From positions 1 through 46,390 of IMG/VR virus record IMGVR_UViG_3300031963_000263: 46,390 bases of DNA. One strand, written 5' to 3'. Made by a program: the position numbers and the translations under genes. Position 1 is the first letter of the stretch. Each line of letters starts with the position of its first letter. The notes below the pieces were generated by a model. That model searched no databases, was not told where the DNA came from, and saw nothing but the letters and a program-made list of their open reading frames with translations. This document shows positions 21,861 to 28,469 of the stretch, piece by piece. Source of the stretch: a virus.

Positions 21861-22211
21861 CTAATATCTAAAAAGACCGACGTCAATATTATTTGCTTCT
21901 GCAGTTAAAACCAATTTTGATTTTAGTTCTTTTGGACGACTTAAAAAAACAAAGTAATTAATTTGATTTATATTTTCATTTAACCATGCAGGAGCAGCAT
22001 TATAGAATTTAATTTTTTTGCCTCTTGCTTTCATCCCACGTTCTGACAAATTGCAAAATTCTGAAACAAAATTATTAATTTTTAATGGTCCAGCAGAATA
22101 AATAATGAAGTCATTATCTCCATTTTTCATTCCAGACAAAGCAACGCTCATAGCACGTAAAAATACGCTATAATCATTAAACTCTTTTGTTCCCTGCACT
22201 GCCACTATCAT
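21861..22211 (-). CDS. Possible SLOG/Rossmann-like small protein (116 aa)
   Basis: MIVAVQGTKEFNDYSVFLRAM resembles the opening strand, loop and helix of SLOG (YspA/DprA-like, DUF2493) domains, which bind nucleotides: a (V/I)-(V/I)-A-V-x-G-(T/S)-x-(E/D)-F pattern. FIIYSAGPLK and FVFLSRPKEL give the next strands. At 116 aa it is the size of a single domain. It overlaps the gene before it by 35 nt. The assignment is tentative. Confidence 0.5.
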   Translation of the reverse strand: MIVAVQGTKEFNDYSVFLRAMSVALSGMKNGDNDFIIYSAGPLKINNFVSEFCNLSERGMKARGKKIKFYNAAPAWLNENINQINYFVFLSRPKELKSKLVLTAEANNIDVGLFRY

Positions 22212-22605
22212 TTGGTCTTACCCCTTGCTTTAAGTCATCAAGTATTGATAACATTTTGTCTAACTCTGTTTTTGACATATTTTCAAAATTTAATTGTTTT
22301 ATTGTGTTTTCATCTACTCTGCCATTAATAGCATCAGCAGTATAAAAAATGTTATCCAATATCCAATATGCCTTGCCTTCGGTTATTACTACCTTTAACA
22401 TATTTTTTTGAATATGTTTTTCAGATTGCGTAATAAGTCTAGGCTTATCAAATTTTTGTTTTGGAACAACATCTTTAATCATTTCATATATGTCACTTTG
22501 TTTATATTTAATTTTTTTTAAAAATGTTATTCTTTTTTTATTTGATATCTTAATTATAGACCAAGAGACAATCAATGTCAAGCCTATAACTAATAAATAT
22601 TCCAT
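22177..22605 (-). CDS. Membrane-anchored hypothetical protein (142 aa)
   Basis: Residues 3-20 form one hydrophobic helix (LLVIGLTLIVSWSII), followed by a basic helix (KRITFLKKIKYK). The soluble part has DKPRLITQSEKH and VVITEGKAYWILDNIFYTADA, which looks like a small mixed domain. The last helix (MSKTELDKMLSILDDL) is acidic. It is probably cytoplasmic, tethered to the membrane. Family not recognised. Confidence 0.65.
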   Translation of the reverse strand: MEYLLVIGLTLIVSWSIIKISNKKRITFLKKIKYKQSDIYEMIKDVVPKQKFDKPRLITQSEKHIQKNMLKVVITEGKAYWILDNIFYTADAINGRVDENTIKQLNFENMSKTELDKMLSILDDLKQGVRPNDSGSAGNKRV

Positions 22606-22606
22606 A

Positions 22607-22768
22607 CTATTTAGATTTTTTTGTTGATTCTTTTGTTAAACCTAAAATCATAGAATTAAGTTTATTAATCTCAAGTTGTAACTTTAATGAATCTAACTCT
22701 GTATCAGATAGTTTTTGTTTATAAAATCCTATTAATTGAATTAACTCATTTTTTTCTAAATTATCCAC
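22607..22768 (-). CDS. Small helical protein, GTG start (53 aa)
   Basis: On the - strand AAAGGGGGAA precedes a GTG at 22768. The peptide is MDNLEKNELIQLIGFYKQKL and a helix of Leu/Lys/Asp to a basic end (KESTKKSK). It ends one base before the next ATG. It probably forms a coiled coil. Function unknown. Confidence 0.6.
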   Translation of the reverse strand: MDNLEKNELIQLIGFYKQKLSDTELDSLKLQLEINKLNSMILGLTKESTKKSK

Positions 22769-22778
22769 ATTTCCCCCT

Positions 22779-23147
22779 TTATTTTTTTAGATCAAATGCA
22801 GTTCCCTGCCAAACCTTTTCTACTTGTTTCTTTTCTCTTTCAACAATAGCACGACTCCATGCAAATCCTGCATCTCCACCCCAAGCATCCCACATAATTC
22901 TTCCATTAGATGGGAACTCTGGACCATCGTAAAAACCTTTTCCCTTTTTATCTACTTCGTGACGGGAAAAGAAAGAGAACATTCTTTTAACAGTACTAAG
23001 AGACATTGCTGATCCATTTACAATATCTGTTGCTCTACCCCAACCTACTGGAGTCCCAGCACCTGTTGCTTTACCGTCTTCTTTCCATTTTAAAGCACGA
23101 CGAGCAGCAGCCTTCATGCCAGCATTTGGTGTATATGTATCAGCCAT
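22779..23147 (-). CDS. Putative head-associated phage protein (122 aa)
   Basis: The motifs AGMKAAARRALKWKEDG, TVKRMFSFFSRHEVDKKGKG and GRIMWDAWGGDAGFAWS are those of a widespread phage domain, seen alone or fused to structural proteins and proteases, that has no assigned activity. Length and motif order are complete. The next genes (23508 onward) also carry phage head-type domains, so a structural role is the best guess. It starts close to a small membrane gene. No transmembrane segment. Confidence 0.7.
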   Translation of the reverse strand: MADTYTPNAGMKAAARRALKWKEDGKATGAGTPVGWGRATDIVNGSAMSLSTVKRMFSFFSRHEVDKKGKGFYDGPEFPSNGRIMWDAWGGDAGFAWSRAIVEREKKQVEKVWQGTAFDLKK

Positions 23148-23247
23148 CTTGTCTTACCTTATTTTTTTCATATGACTTACCCCAAAAAAATGATCCAATC
23201 ATTAATAAACCTATTACTAGTGAGTGCCAAAAATAAAACATGCTCAT
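23140..23247 (-). CDS. Small single-pass membrane protein (35 aa)
   Basis: MSMFYFWHSLVIGLLMIGSFFWG is a hydrophobic helix in parts (FYFWHSLVIG, LLMIGSFFW), followed by a basic tail (KSYEKNKVRQDG). It starts in an ATGA overlap with the gene at 23244 and runs into the next gene by 8 nt. Function unknown. Confidence 0.55.
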   Translation of the reverse strand: MSMFYFWHSLVIGLLMIGSFFWGKSYEKNKVRQDG

Positions 23248-23351
23248 TTTTTACCGTCTTTCTTTTTTTGTTTTTCAATACGTTTTTCTTTAAGAGTCAT
23301 CTTTGGCTCTTTCTTTTTATTGGTATTACCCTTTTGTTCTTTATTGGCCAC
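23244..23351 (-). CDS. Small Lys-rich protein, GTG start (35 aa)
   Basis: Starting at GTG 23351, the peptide is very basic (NKKKEPKMTLKEKRIEKQKKK). It overlaps its neighbours at both ends. Basic peptides of this kind can bind DNA or another virion protein. Met18 is an alternative start. Function unknown. Confidence 0.55.
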   Translation of the reverse strand: MANKEQKGNTNKKKEPKMTLKEKRIEKQKKKDGKK

Positions 23352-23508
23352 TTGCTACCACCCTTATTTTATTTTTTCCTGGTCTATATGGACCAAGATC
23401 TGCTTTTATTCTACCGTCTTTTCTTAAACGGACTATTCTTCCATCTTTAATTTGTAATGGATTAAAACCATGATCTTTAAAATATGAACCTGAAGATTTT
23501 TTAGACAT
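23341..23508 (-). CDS. Small basic hypothetical protein (55 aa)
   Basis: MSKKSSGSYFKDHGFNPLQI is followed by two repeats of a KDGRI strand (KDGRIVRLRKDGRIKADLG) and YRPGKNK. It starts in TAATG with the putative head protein at 23508 and ends within the next small gene. The basic beta-strand pattern suggests a small nucleic-acid- or virion-binding protein; this is a guess. Confidence 0.65.
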   Translation of the reverse strand: MSKKSSGSYFKDHGFNPLQIKDGRIVRLRKDGRIKADLGPYRPGKNKIRVVASGQ

Positions 23509-24569
23509 TATTTTTTAAACGGATTTAAATCAAATATAGATCCGCCCCAACTAGTCATACCTTTACGAGCCATATTGTTCCAATCTTCTGGCAACATATC
23601 TGTTGCATTTAATTCTTTTGCACGACGAACAATATGTGCTTTTGCTTTTTCATAATCTTTTGCACGACCGACAGAACGAATTGCATTCATAAGGTCTGCA
23701 CGATTTGAGATTGGGAATGATCCATCAGGCATTGCATTTCCAGATTCTGCCATTCTTTCACGGGACGCTGTAGAATAATCACGTTTTTCTGATTTATAAG
23801 TTCCGCCACGACGTTTATATTCTTGAACTACCCAAGAATTAGCAACTGCAGATGGATACACATCAAATTTATCTTTTGCTTCTTGAATAATACGTGCATA
23901 AAGTCTAGCATTTGCTGGCTCACCTTTACGTGGCTTAATAAATTCATCATAGTTTGGTTTTTTTGCTTTATCAATTTCATTTGACTTACTTACTGGAACA
24001 CAATTAGGAACCATACGTCCGTCTTTTTCTTTCATACCACGTTGCTCATATCCAACCCAACATGCTTTTGTCATGTTGTCCCATTTATCTTCATCCTCAT
24101 TATCAGACTCGTATGAATCATCTTCTTTATCATTATTGTCCATAGATTTATCCATACCAACATTAGATTCAAGAGATGGCATTGCCATAACTTCAGATGC
24201 TTTTTTACCAATAAAATATTCTGTTTCTTCTAATCCGCCTTCTTCCATTTCAAAAAGTTGAATTAATACTGCAGGTTCTGTAGCGGATGCTGCAAGTGCA
24301 TATTCTGATCCAGGAAAACCTAGCATTCCTTCTGTCATTACATGAACAACACGACCAACATAAACTTCGTCGTCATTTGGTGCCATTACCATGTCGCCTT
24401 CTTTAACCATGCTTTTACCTATGTTCCCCTCTGATCTATTAATTGCATAAATTTGTGCTGCTGCCTGTCCTCGTGTTTTGTGACAGCCCATAACTTCGTT
24501 GGTACCCTCTTTTAAAGCAGGGTAGCCAGAACAACCGTATGAACCTTTAGCACCTACACGATATGGCAT
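23508..24569 (-). CDS. Multi-domain putative phage head-associated protein (353 aa)
   Basis: The N-terminus has GCSGYPALKEGTNEVMGCH with TRGQAAAQIYAI, a short module often fused to prohead proteases and other phage structural proteins. After a beta-rich part and an acidic linker (DNNDKEDDSYESDNEDEDK) come CWVGYEQ...CVPVSK, a YPSAVANSWVVQEYKRRGG module (DUF5872-like), and a C-terminal FPISNRADLMNAIRSVGRAK / AHIVRRAKELN block seen in minor capsid proteins. No protease triad is evident. A structural role is inferred from these modules. It is complete. Confidence 0.65.
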   Translation of the reverse strand: MPYRVGAKGSYGCSGYPALKEGTNEVMGCHKTRGQAAAQIYAINRSEGNIGKSMVKEGDMVMAPNDDEVYVGRVVHVMTEGMLGFPGSEYALAASATEPAVLIQLFEMEEGGLEETEYFIGKKASEVMAMPSLESNVGMDKSMDNNDKEDDSYESDNEDEDKWDNMTKACWVGYEQRGMKEKDGRMVPNCVPVSKSNEIDKAKKPNYDEFIKPRKGEPANARLYARIIQEAKDKFDVYPSAVANSWVVQEYKRRGGTYKSEKRDYSTASRERMAESGNAMPDGSFPISNRADLMNAIRSVGRAKDYEKAKAHIVRRAKELNATDMLPEDWNNMARKGMTSWGGSIFDLNPFKK

Positions 24570-24588
24570 TTTACTATTATATCAGGGT

Positions 24589-24975
24589 TTAGTTGTTTGG
24601 ATGCTTGCCAGACAGCCTTTTAAGTTCTTCAATAGACCATTTTTCACGCTTGGTTAACTTAGACATTTCTGTTTTATCAAATGATTTTAATGCTAATGTA
24701 ACTACTGGATCTTTAGATAAAAAGTCTATGTCTACATACCCTCTTTCCCACAAAGACAATATCTCAGCGTTTACAGCATTCATGTGGTCATCATATAATT
24801 CTGGCATTAACTGTTTAATTTTAGGAGTAAATGAATATAGCAATGACCCATCTTCAGAGTCAATACCAGCAACCTCTAGACCACCTTCAAGAATTAATTT
24901 TTCAATCATTTCATTTTCATCTGAAGTCATGCTTTTCCCATCTGGATTAAATATTCTCTTGAATAGTTTTTTCAT
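24589..24975 (-). CDS. Hypothetical protein (128 aa)
   Basis: MKKLFKRIFNPDGKSM opens with a basic amphipathic helix. The body is acidic and helical with LLYSFTPKIKQLMPELYDDH and ends KREKWSIEELKRLSG. The gene overlaps the thioredoxin gene before it by 29 nt. I do not recognise the family; small phage head or assembly proteins can look like this. Confidence 0.65.
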   Translation of the reverse strand: MKKLFKRIFNPDGKSMTSDENEMIEKLILEGGLEVAGIDSEDGSLLYSFTPKIKQLMPELYDDHMNAVNAEILSLWERGYVDIDFLSKDPVVTLALKSFDKTEMSKLTKREKWSIEELKRLSGKHPNN

Positions 24976-25225
24976 AATTAATAAAATTTTCCAATTCTTC
25001 CCTTGTTTTTACACCAGTGGTACGATTTATTTCCTTACCTTCTTTTAATAAAACAAATGTTGGAACAGATTTAATTTCAAAATTTTTAGCCATTTCATTT
25101 TCTATATCAACATCAACCATTTGAAAAATTCCAGGAACGTAGTCCCTGTTTAATTCTTTAACGATGGGTTTTACTTTTTTGCACGGCTGACACCAATCTG
25201 CAGTAAAGTAAAGTATTGTTTTCAT
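24947..25225 (-). CDS. Thioredoxin-like protein (92 aa)
   Basis: FTADWCQPCKK places the redox pair at C12 and C15 with the Trp before it. VDVDIENE and VPTFVLLKEGKE (cis-proline loop) follow in the normal order. The usual CGPC is CQPC here. At 92 residues it is a compact thioredoxin, acting on disulfides in the cytoplasm. Phages use such proteins for ribonucleotide reduction or as a polymerase factor. It is in a tight chain (ATGA with the nuclease gene). Confidence 0.9.
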   Translation of the reverse strand: MKTILYFTADWCQPCKKVKPIVKELNRDYVPGIFQMVDVDIENEMAKNFEIKSVPTFVLLKEGKEINRTTGVKTREELENFINYEKTIQENI

Positions 25226-25629
25226 TTTCCAGACTTTGCTCTAGCCTTTTTAAGAACTTCAAAATCCTTAACTTTAGTTTCTCCAAGATATCCCCAAGCA
25301 TATCCATCATTAATCATCTTATCATTTAATGATTCTGTATCTCCATTAACATATAACCAGCCCAAAATGCGACCATACTTTTCTGATGAGTTCATCTTTT
25401 CAGTTTTAATAACAACAGATTTTGCATCTTTAAGATGTTTCTTTAAATACTCTTTAGATTCAAGACCAAGTGCTTTTTCAACTTTATCTGTTGTGCGTGA
25501 CTCTGGTGTATCAATACCCGCTAAACGAACACGGGAAGAAAACAAAATATCAAACCCTAAATCAATAATTACATCAATGGTATCTCCATCAACCACATTT
25601 TTAACTTCTTTTACAAAATATTGATACAT
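25222..25629 (-). CDS. Staphylococcal-nuclease-like (SNase) endonuclease (135 aa)
   Basis: VVDGDTIDV near residue 12, VRLAGIDTPE near residue 34 and EKYGRILGWLYV near residue 83, then LNDKMINDGYAW, give the complete SNase set: metal-binding Asp, catalytic Arg (in VRLAGI) and the Glu/Arg pair. There is no signal peptide, unlike secreted nucleases, so it probably acts on DNA or RNA inside the cell, perhaps on host nucleic acid. It overlaps the thioredoxin gene by 4 nt and the gene before it by one base. Confidence 0.9.
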   Translation of the reverse strand: MYQYFVKEVKNVVDGDTIDVIIDLGFDILFSSRVRLAGIDTPESRTTDKVEKALGLESKEYLKKHLKDAKSVVIKTEKMNSSEKYGRILGWLYVNGDTESLNDKMINDGYAWGYLGETKVKDFEVLKKARAKSGK

Positions 25630-25886
25630 TATATTGCTCCAATTGCTCTATTTTCTATTAGTTTTTCACGTTCATCAACAACCTCTAACATAAAAGCCAT
25701 CATTTTATTATGTGACTCAGGGTCATTCATTATTTTTTCATAGTGGTGTCCACAAAACATTAACTCTCCAGAAACACCTTTTACTTTAATTAATGCTTGT
25801 GCTAGACACTTATCACAACGATCATTAGCATTTAGTATATACTTTTTTGAAACTACACTGGGATGTTCTTTAACAATGCTAGTCAT
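25629..25886 (-). CDS. DUF7455-type zinc protein (85 aa)
   Basis: The string NANDRCDKCLAQALIKV, then GELMFCGHHYEKI, is the DUF7455 pattern (L-x-A-x-DRCD-x-C-x-AQA...ELLFCGHH), an actinobacterial family with a CxxC/CxHH zinc site. I chose the ATG at 25886: TATAAT lies exactly 6 nt upstream (25893-25898 on the - strand), which would make it leaderless; a longer frame starts at 25901. The role of the family is not known to me. Confidence 0.8.
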   Translation of the reverse strand: MTSIVKEHPSVVSKKYILNANDRCDKCLAQALIKVKGVSGELMFCGHHYEKIMNDPESHNKMMAFMLEVVDEREKLIENRAIGAI

Positions 25887-25892
25887 AGTGTT

Positions 25893-25898
25893 ATTATA
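25893..25898 (-). promoter_or_regulatory. -10 box TATAAT, 6 nt from ATG
   Basis: On the - strand TATAAT is followed by 6 nt and the ATG at 25886. No clear -35 box. It fits the leaderless pattern seen elsewhere in the window. Confidence 0.5.
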
Positions 25899-25901
25899 CA
25901 T

Positions 25902-26075
25902 CTACTTTCTGTTGTCAGTTGAATAAAATCCGCTACCGTTAAAAATTGCAGCAGGAGCACTCCAAAGCCTTTGCATTGATTGATTACAACAGACTGGATA
26001 TTTATCTTCATTAATTGTTTTTTCAAATTCAACTTGTCCAGAACAAACAGAACACTTATAGTCATATCTTGGCAT
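25902..26075 (-). CDS. FmdB-type zinc-ribbon protein (57 aa)
   Basis: The product starts MPRYDYKCSVCSGQVEFEK and continues to VCCNQSMQRLWSAPAAIF. This is the FmdB/Cxxc_CxxC_SSSS pattern: M-P-x-Y-(D/E)-Y-x-C-x-x-C near the N-terminus and a second cysteine pair before a P-A-F/I-F end. AAAGGAG lies 7 nt before the ATG. FmdB-like proteins are small putative regulators. It has a clear ribosome-binding site and a hairpin element in its leader. Confidence 0.85.
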   Translation of the reverse strand: MPRYDYKCSVCSGQVEFEKTINEDKYPVCCNQSMQRLWSAPAAIFNGSGFYSTDNRK

Positions 26076-26103
26076 TTAGTTACTCCTTTCTTTTAATAAG
26101 TAG

Positions 26104-26128
26104 TGAGCAGTTTATGGACATGCTCAGG
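26104..26128 (-). repeat. Hairpin element, copy 3 of 3 (in leader of FmdB-like gene)
   Basis: On the - strand CCTGAGCATG, then a loop and ATAAAC-TGCTCA. The stem TGAGCA/TGCTCA is 6 bp and perfect. A TATAAT lies upstream and the FmdB-like ribosome-binding site downstream, so this copy is probably transcribed as part of a 5' leader. Confidence 0.6.
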
Positions 26129-26153
26129 TCTTATATATATTATACAACGTTAG

Positions 26154-26585
26154 TTACTTTTTTGCAACTTTGATTGCAATTTCTTTTGGCTTTTTATCCT
26201 CTGGAATAATGCGATCAATGTCAATATATAACATACCATCTTTCATTTCGGCACCAGTTACTTCCATATATTCACCAAGTGCAAATGTGCGGGTAAATTT
26301 TCTACCAGCAATGCCTTTATGAACAACTTCTGCATCTGTTGCTTCAACAAGTTCTCCCCTAATGATTAATGTTCCATTATCTACAGATACATTAATGTCA
26401 TCTTTAGAGAATCCAGCAACTGCTAAAGATAATTTATATTTATCTTCGTTTAATTTAATAATGTCATATGGCGGATATGCCTGACGAGTTGCTAGGTTAT
26501 GTATTGCATTTAAACGGTCCAACTCTCTGTTGAAACCAATAAAAAATGGATCCTTAAAAAGATCCAATGTCAATGAACTTACCAT
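26154..26585 (-). CDS. hsp20: Small heat-shock protein, Hsp20/IbpA type (143 aa)
   Basis: YPPYDIIKLNEDKYKLSLAV starts the alpha-crystallin domain (about residues 37-135), followed by AGFSKDDINVSVDNGTLIIRG and FTRTFALGEYMEVTGAEMKDGMLYIDI in the normal order. The N-terminal FKDPFFIGFNRELDRL is that of IbpA-like proteins. It holds unfolding proteins and probably helps phage folding or virion assembly. GGAG is about 10 nt before the ATG and an extended -10 box (TGGTATAAT, 26647-26655 on -) lies upstream. Hsp20 is also carried by many cyanophages. Confidence 0.93.
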   Translation of the reverse strand: MVSSLTLDLFKDPFFIGFNRELDRLNAIHNLATRQAYPPYDIIKLNEDKYKLSLAVAGFSKDDINVSVDNGTLIIRGELVEATDAEVVHKGIAGRKFTRTFALGEYMEVTGAEMKDGMLYIDIDRIIPEDKKPKEIAIKVAKK

Positions 26586-26646
26586 GTTATGTTCTCCTTT
26601 TCAGCGAGTTTCATTTTTTGTACCCCCATTTGGCAGGTACAATATT

Positions 26647-26655
26647 ATTATACCA
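26647..26655 (-). promoter_or_regulatory. Extended -10 promoter of the Hsp20 gene
   Basis: On the - strand TGGTATAAT occupies 26655-26647. It is followed by a leader of about 60 nt with GGAG before the Hsp20 ATG at 26585. Confidence 0.55.
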
Positions 26656-26659
26656 TATG

Positions 26660-27364
26660 CTAGTCTATTAAGTTTTGTTTAATTTGATTTAAAATATATT
26701 TTTTTCCTTTAAATTTATTGTAGTATACTTGCATACTTGCCCCCCTTTTATTACCGCTATTTGCCTTTCTAACATCTGCTAGCATTTGTTTTAAATTTTC
26801 ATTATATCTAAATTGTTTAAATTTTATTTTTTCTTCAGTATGAAATTTTAAATAATATAAAACATCTTCATTATTAACTATAAATTCATCATACTCTTTT
26901 TTTAAAATAAATGGAAATTCTAAATTACGAAAATATTTTCCTATATTAAAATCTCCAGGAATTATCATACATCTTTTAGTAATTTCATTATCTTCAAAAA
27001 ATGGATACTGATAAGCACTCATATTTAAATCATCTTCTTCTGTAAAAAAAATATATCTTACATTAAAAGAAAAAAATTTTTTTTCAAGCAATCTTATAAA
27101 AACATGTTCATCAAAAAATTTTTGGTCATGGTCTGATGAAACACATTGGCCGTTTTCAACTTTAAAAGAATAATCATATATTGATTTTACTGCATAAGTA
27201 TTTGTCAATGATCCATTAAAAACAGGACAGTGATTAATTGCTATTGGAGATGATCTATTGTCATCTTTAATGCCCATAGAATAAAATCTTTTACTTACTT
27301 TTTCTGGCTCAACTGCTTTTATCCACTCATCTTCAATACAAGCCCAATAAATAGTTATTGCCAT
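26660..27364 (-). CDS. Hypothetical phage protein (234 aa)
   Basis: TAAAGGAG precedes the ATG. It starts ITIYWACIEDEWIKAVEPE, has CPVFNGSLTNTYAVKSIYDYSFKV near residue 50 (given in parts: CPVFNGSLTN, YAVKSIYDYSF) and MIIPGDFNIGKYFRNLEFPF near residue 135. The CP-F-x-x-SL-x-N-T-Y segment faintly recalls the C-x-P-F-LDSL-x-T-GY of the DUF6065-like paralogs, so a distant kinship is possible. It is soluble. I recall similar proteins in marine phages without a function. Confidence 0.65.
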   Translation of the reverse strand: MAITIYWACIEDEWIKAVEPEKVSKRFYSMGIKDDNRSSPIAINHCPVFNGSLTNTYAVKSIYDYSFKVENGQCVSSDHDQKFFDEHVFIRLLEKKFFSFNVRYIFFTEEDDLNMSAYQYPFFEDNEITKRCMIIPGDFNIGKYFRNLEFPFILKKEYDEFIVNNEDVLYYLKFHTEEKIKFKQFRYNENLKQMLADVRKANSGNKRGASMQVYYNKFKGKKYILNQIKQNLID

Positions 27365-27395
27365 TTTTTCTCCTTTATTTTATTGTAACATATTG

Positions 27396-27467
27396 TACCC
27401 CCAAGGGGAATTGAACCCCTGTTACCACCGTGAAAGGGTGATGTCCTAACCACTAGACGATGAGGGC
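27396..27467 (-). tRNA. tRNA-Glu (anticodon TTC)
   Basis: Read on the - strand the acceptor GCCCTCA pairs with TGGGGGT (with G-T pairs), the anticodon stem is TCACC/GGTGG and the loop CTTTCAC holds TTC. The T arm is AGGGG-TTCAATT-CCCCT and the discriminator A. CCA is not encoded. It lies 4 nt from the tRNA-Gly. Confidence 0.93.
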
Positions 27468-27471
27468 GTGG

Positions 27472-27543
27472 AGCGGAAGACGGGATTTGAACCCGCAACA
27501 TCTACCTTGGCAAGGTAGTACTCTACCGTTGAGTTACTTCCGC
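27472..27543 (-). tRNA. tRNA-Gly (anticodon GCC)
   Basis: Read on the - strand: acceptor GCGGAAG/CTTCCGC is perfect, the anticodon stem is CTACC/GGTAG with loop TTGCCAA, and the T arm is GCGGG-TTCAAAT-CCCGT (one G-T pair). Discriminator T. CCA is not encoded. It is upstream of the tRNA-Glu in the same leftward transcript. Confidence 0.95.
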
Positions 27544-27555
27544 AACACTAAATTA

Positions 27556-28203
27556 TTACTTTTTTACCCAATTATCAATAAGTACTAACAGTCTGTCAAT
27601 CTTTGCTCGTAATAAACTAAGATTTTGTAATGCAACACTATATGATACTTCCGCTGCTGTCTTTCTTTCATCAAAAGATGCTGATTCTGTTTTTGATTTT
27701 GTAGTAGCAGATATTTCTGCTTTAGTCTTTTGACTTAAATCAGCAGGTTTTTCTATTTTACCCATATCTCTAAATCCGTTTATAACCCAATCAGTTCCTA
27801 ATGTATCGCCATAAGTAAATGTATATGTGCTGCCAAAAATAGTACCTGCTAAAGTTACAGGTTCTTCATTTTCATCTTCTGAAACAACACTCTCTTCAGT
27901 TTGTGTAATTGTGATAGGTCTATTTACGGTAAATGTAGCAGTATTATCATTATACGTTGTTGTTCCTGGACCATTCCAAATACCGCCACGATTGGCATTA
28001 GTAGTTGGGTCTGCTGCTACCTGTAAAACCACCCTATCTCCACCAAATGTACCACTGGCACATGCTTCTCCACAAACAATTATATTTTTAACATTTCCAT
28101 TTGCATCAAGAACAGCATATGTTGGATCAGCAACTGCTGGAGAAATACTAAATAACAATATTGCTGCTGAAATAAAACTTATACTTTTAATATTTTTTTT
28201 CAT
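27556..28203 (-). CDS. Secreted protein with C-terminal coiled coil (215 aa)
   Basis: Residues 1-25 are a signal peptide (MKKNIKS, hydrophobic run, SPAVA-DP cleavage site). The mature part begins TYAVLDANGNVKNIIVCGE, with ASGTFGGDRVVLQV and GGIWNGPG, a beta-rich module seen in phage and metagenome proteins of no assigned role. After about residue 150 it is helical, ending in a short coil (LRAKIDRLLVLIDNWVKK). Export by the host Sec pathway is expected, which is unusual for a phage gene. It may act at the cell surface. Confidence 0.75.
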   Translation of the reverse strand: MKKNIKSISFISAAILLFSISPAVADPTYAVLDANGNVKNIIVCGEACASGTFGGDRVVLQVAADPTTNANRGGIWNGPGTTTYNDNTATFTVNRPITITQTEESVVSEDENEEPVTLAGTIFGSTYTFTYGDTLGTDWVINGFRDMGKIEKPADLSQKTKAEISATTKSKTESASFDERKTAAEVSYSVALQNLSLLRAKIDRLLVLIDNWVKK

Positions 28204-28215
28204 CTTACCCCTTTA

Positions 28216-28434
28216 TTAGTTGTTTTTTATTTTAATTACTACCTGACAAGGGTCTCCGCCCTCTTCCCACTCTTGTGCCTCTTCGTCACTCATATAGGGA
28301 TCTCCCTCATGAGTATTGCAGAACGGTTCTGTTACCCAGCCCCGCTCAATTCCATTAGTTAGCCAAATCTCAAACTCGTCAAGATTTGATGCCTCACTTT
28401 GAATGTCTTTTAATATGTCATCAAAATTTGCCAT
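28216..28434 (-). CDS. Small acidic conserved phage protein (72 aa)
   Basis: LTNGIERGWVTEPFCNTHEG and DEEAQEWEEGGDPC are motifs that I recall from many actinophage hypothetical proteins (W-x-x-x-GI-x-x-G-x-x-(T/S)-x-x-x-C-x-x-H). It contains a Cys/His pair and an acidic C-terminal third. The start fits a leaderless promoter exactly (TTGACT-17-TATAAT-6-ATG). Function unknown. Confidence 0.8.
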   Translation of the reverse strand: MANFDDILKDIQSEASNLDEFEIWLTNGIERGWVTEPFCNTHEGDPYMSDEEAQEWEEGGDPCQVVIKIKNN

Positions 28435-28440
28435 ATATAA

Positions 28441-28469
28441 ATTATACTGTAGTTAACTATAAAAGTCAA
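28441..28469 (-). promoter_or_regulatory. SigA-type promoter, probably leaderless
   Basis: On the - strand TTGACT (28469-28464), 17-nt spacer, TATAAT (28446-28441), then exactly 6 nt to the ATG at 28434. The best case of the leaderless arrangement in the window. Confidence 0.75.

Noticed and set aside
25883-26065. 60-aa leftward open frame
   Set aside because: It is out of frame with the FmdB-like gene at 25902-26075, which has AAAGGAG and the family motif.
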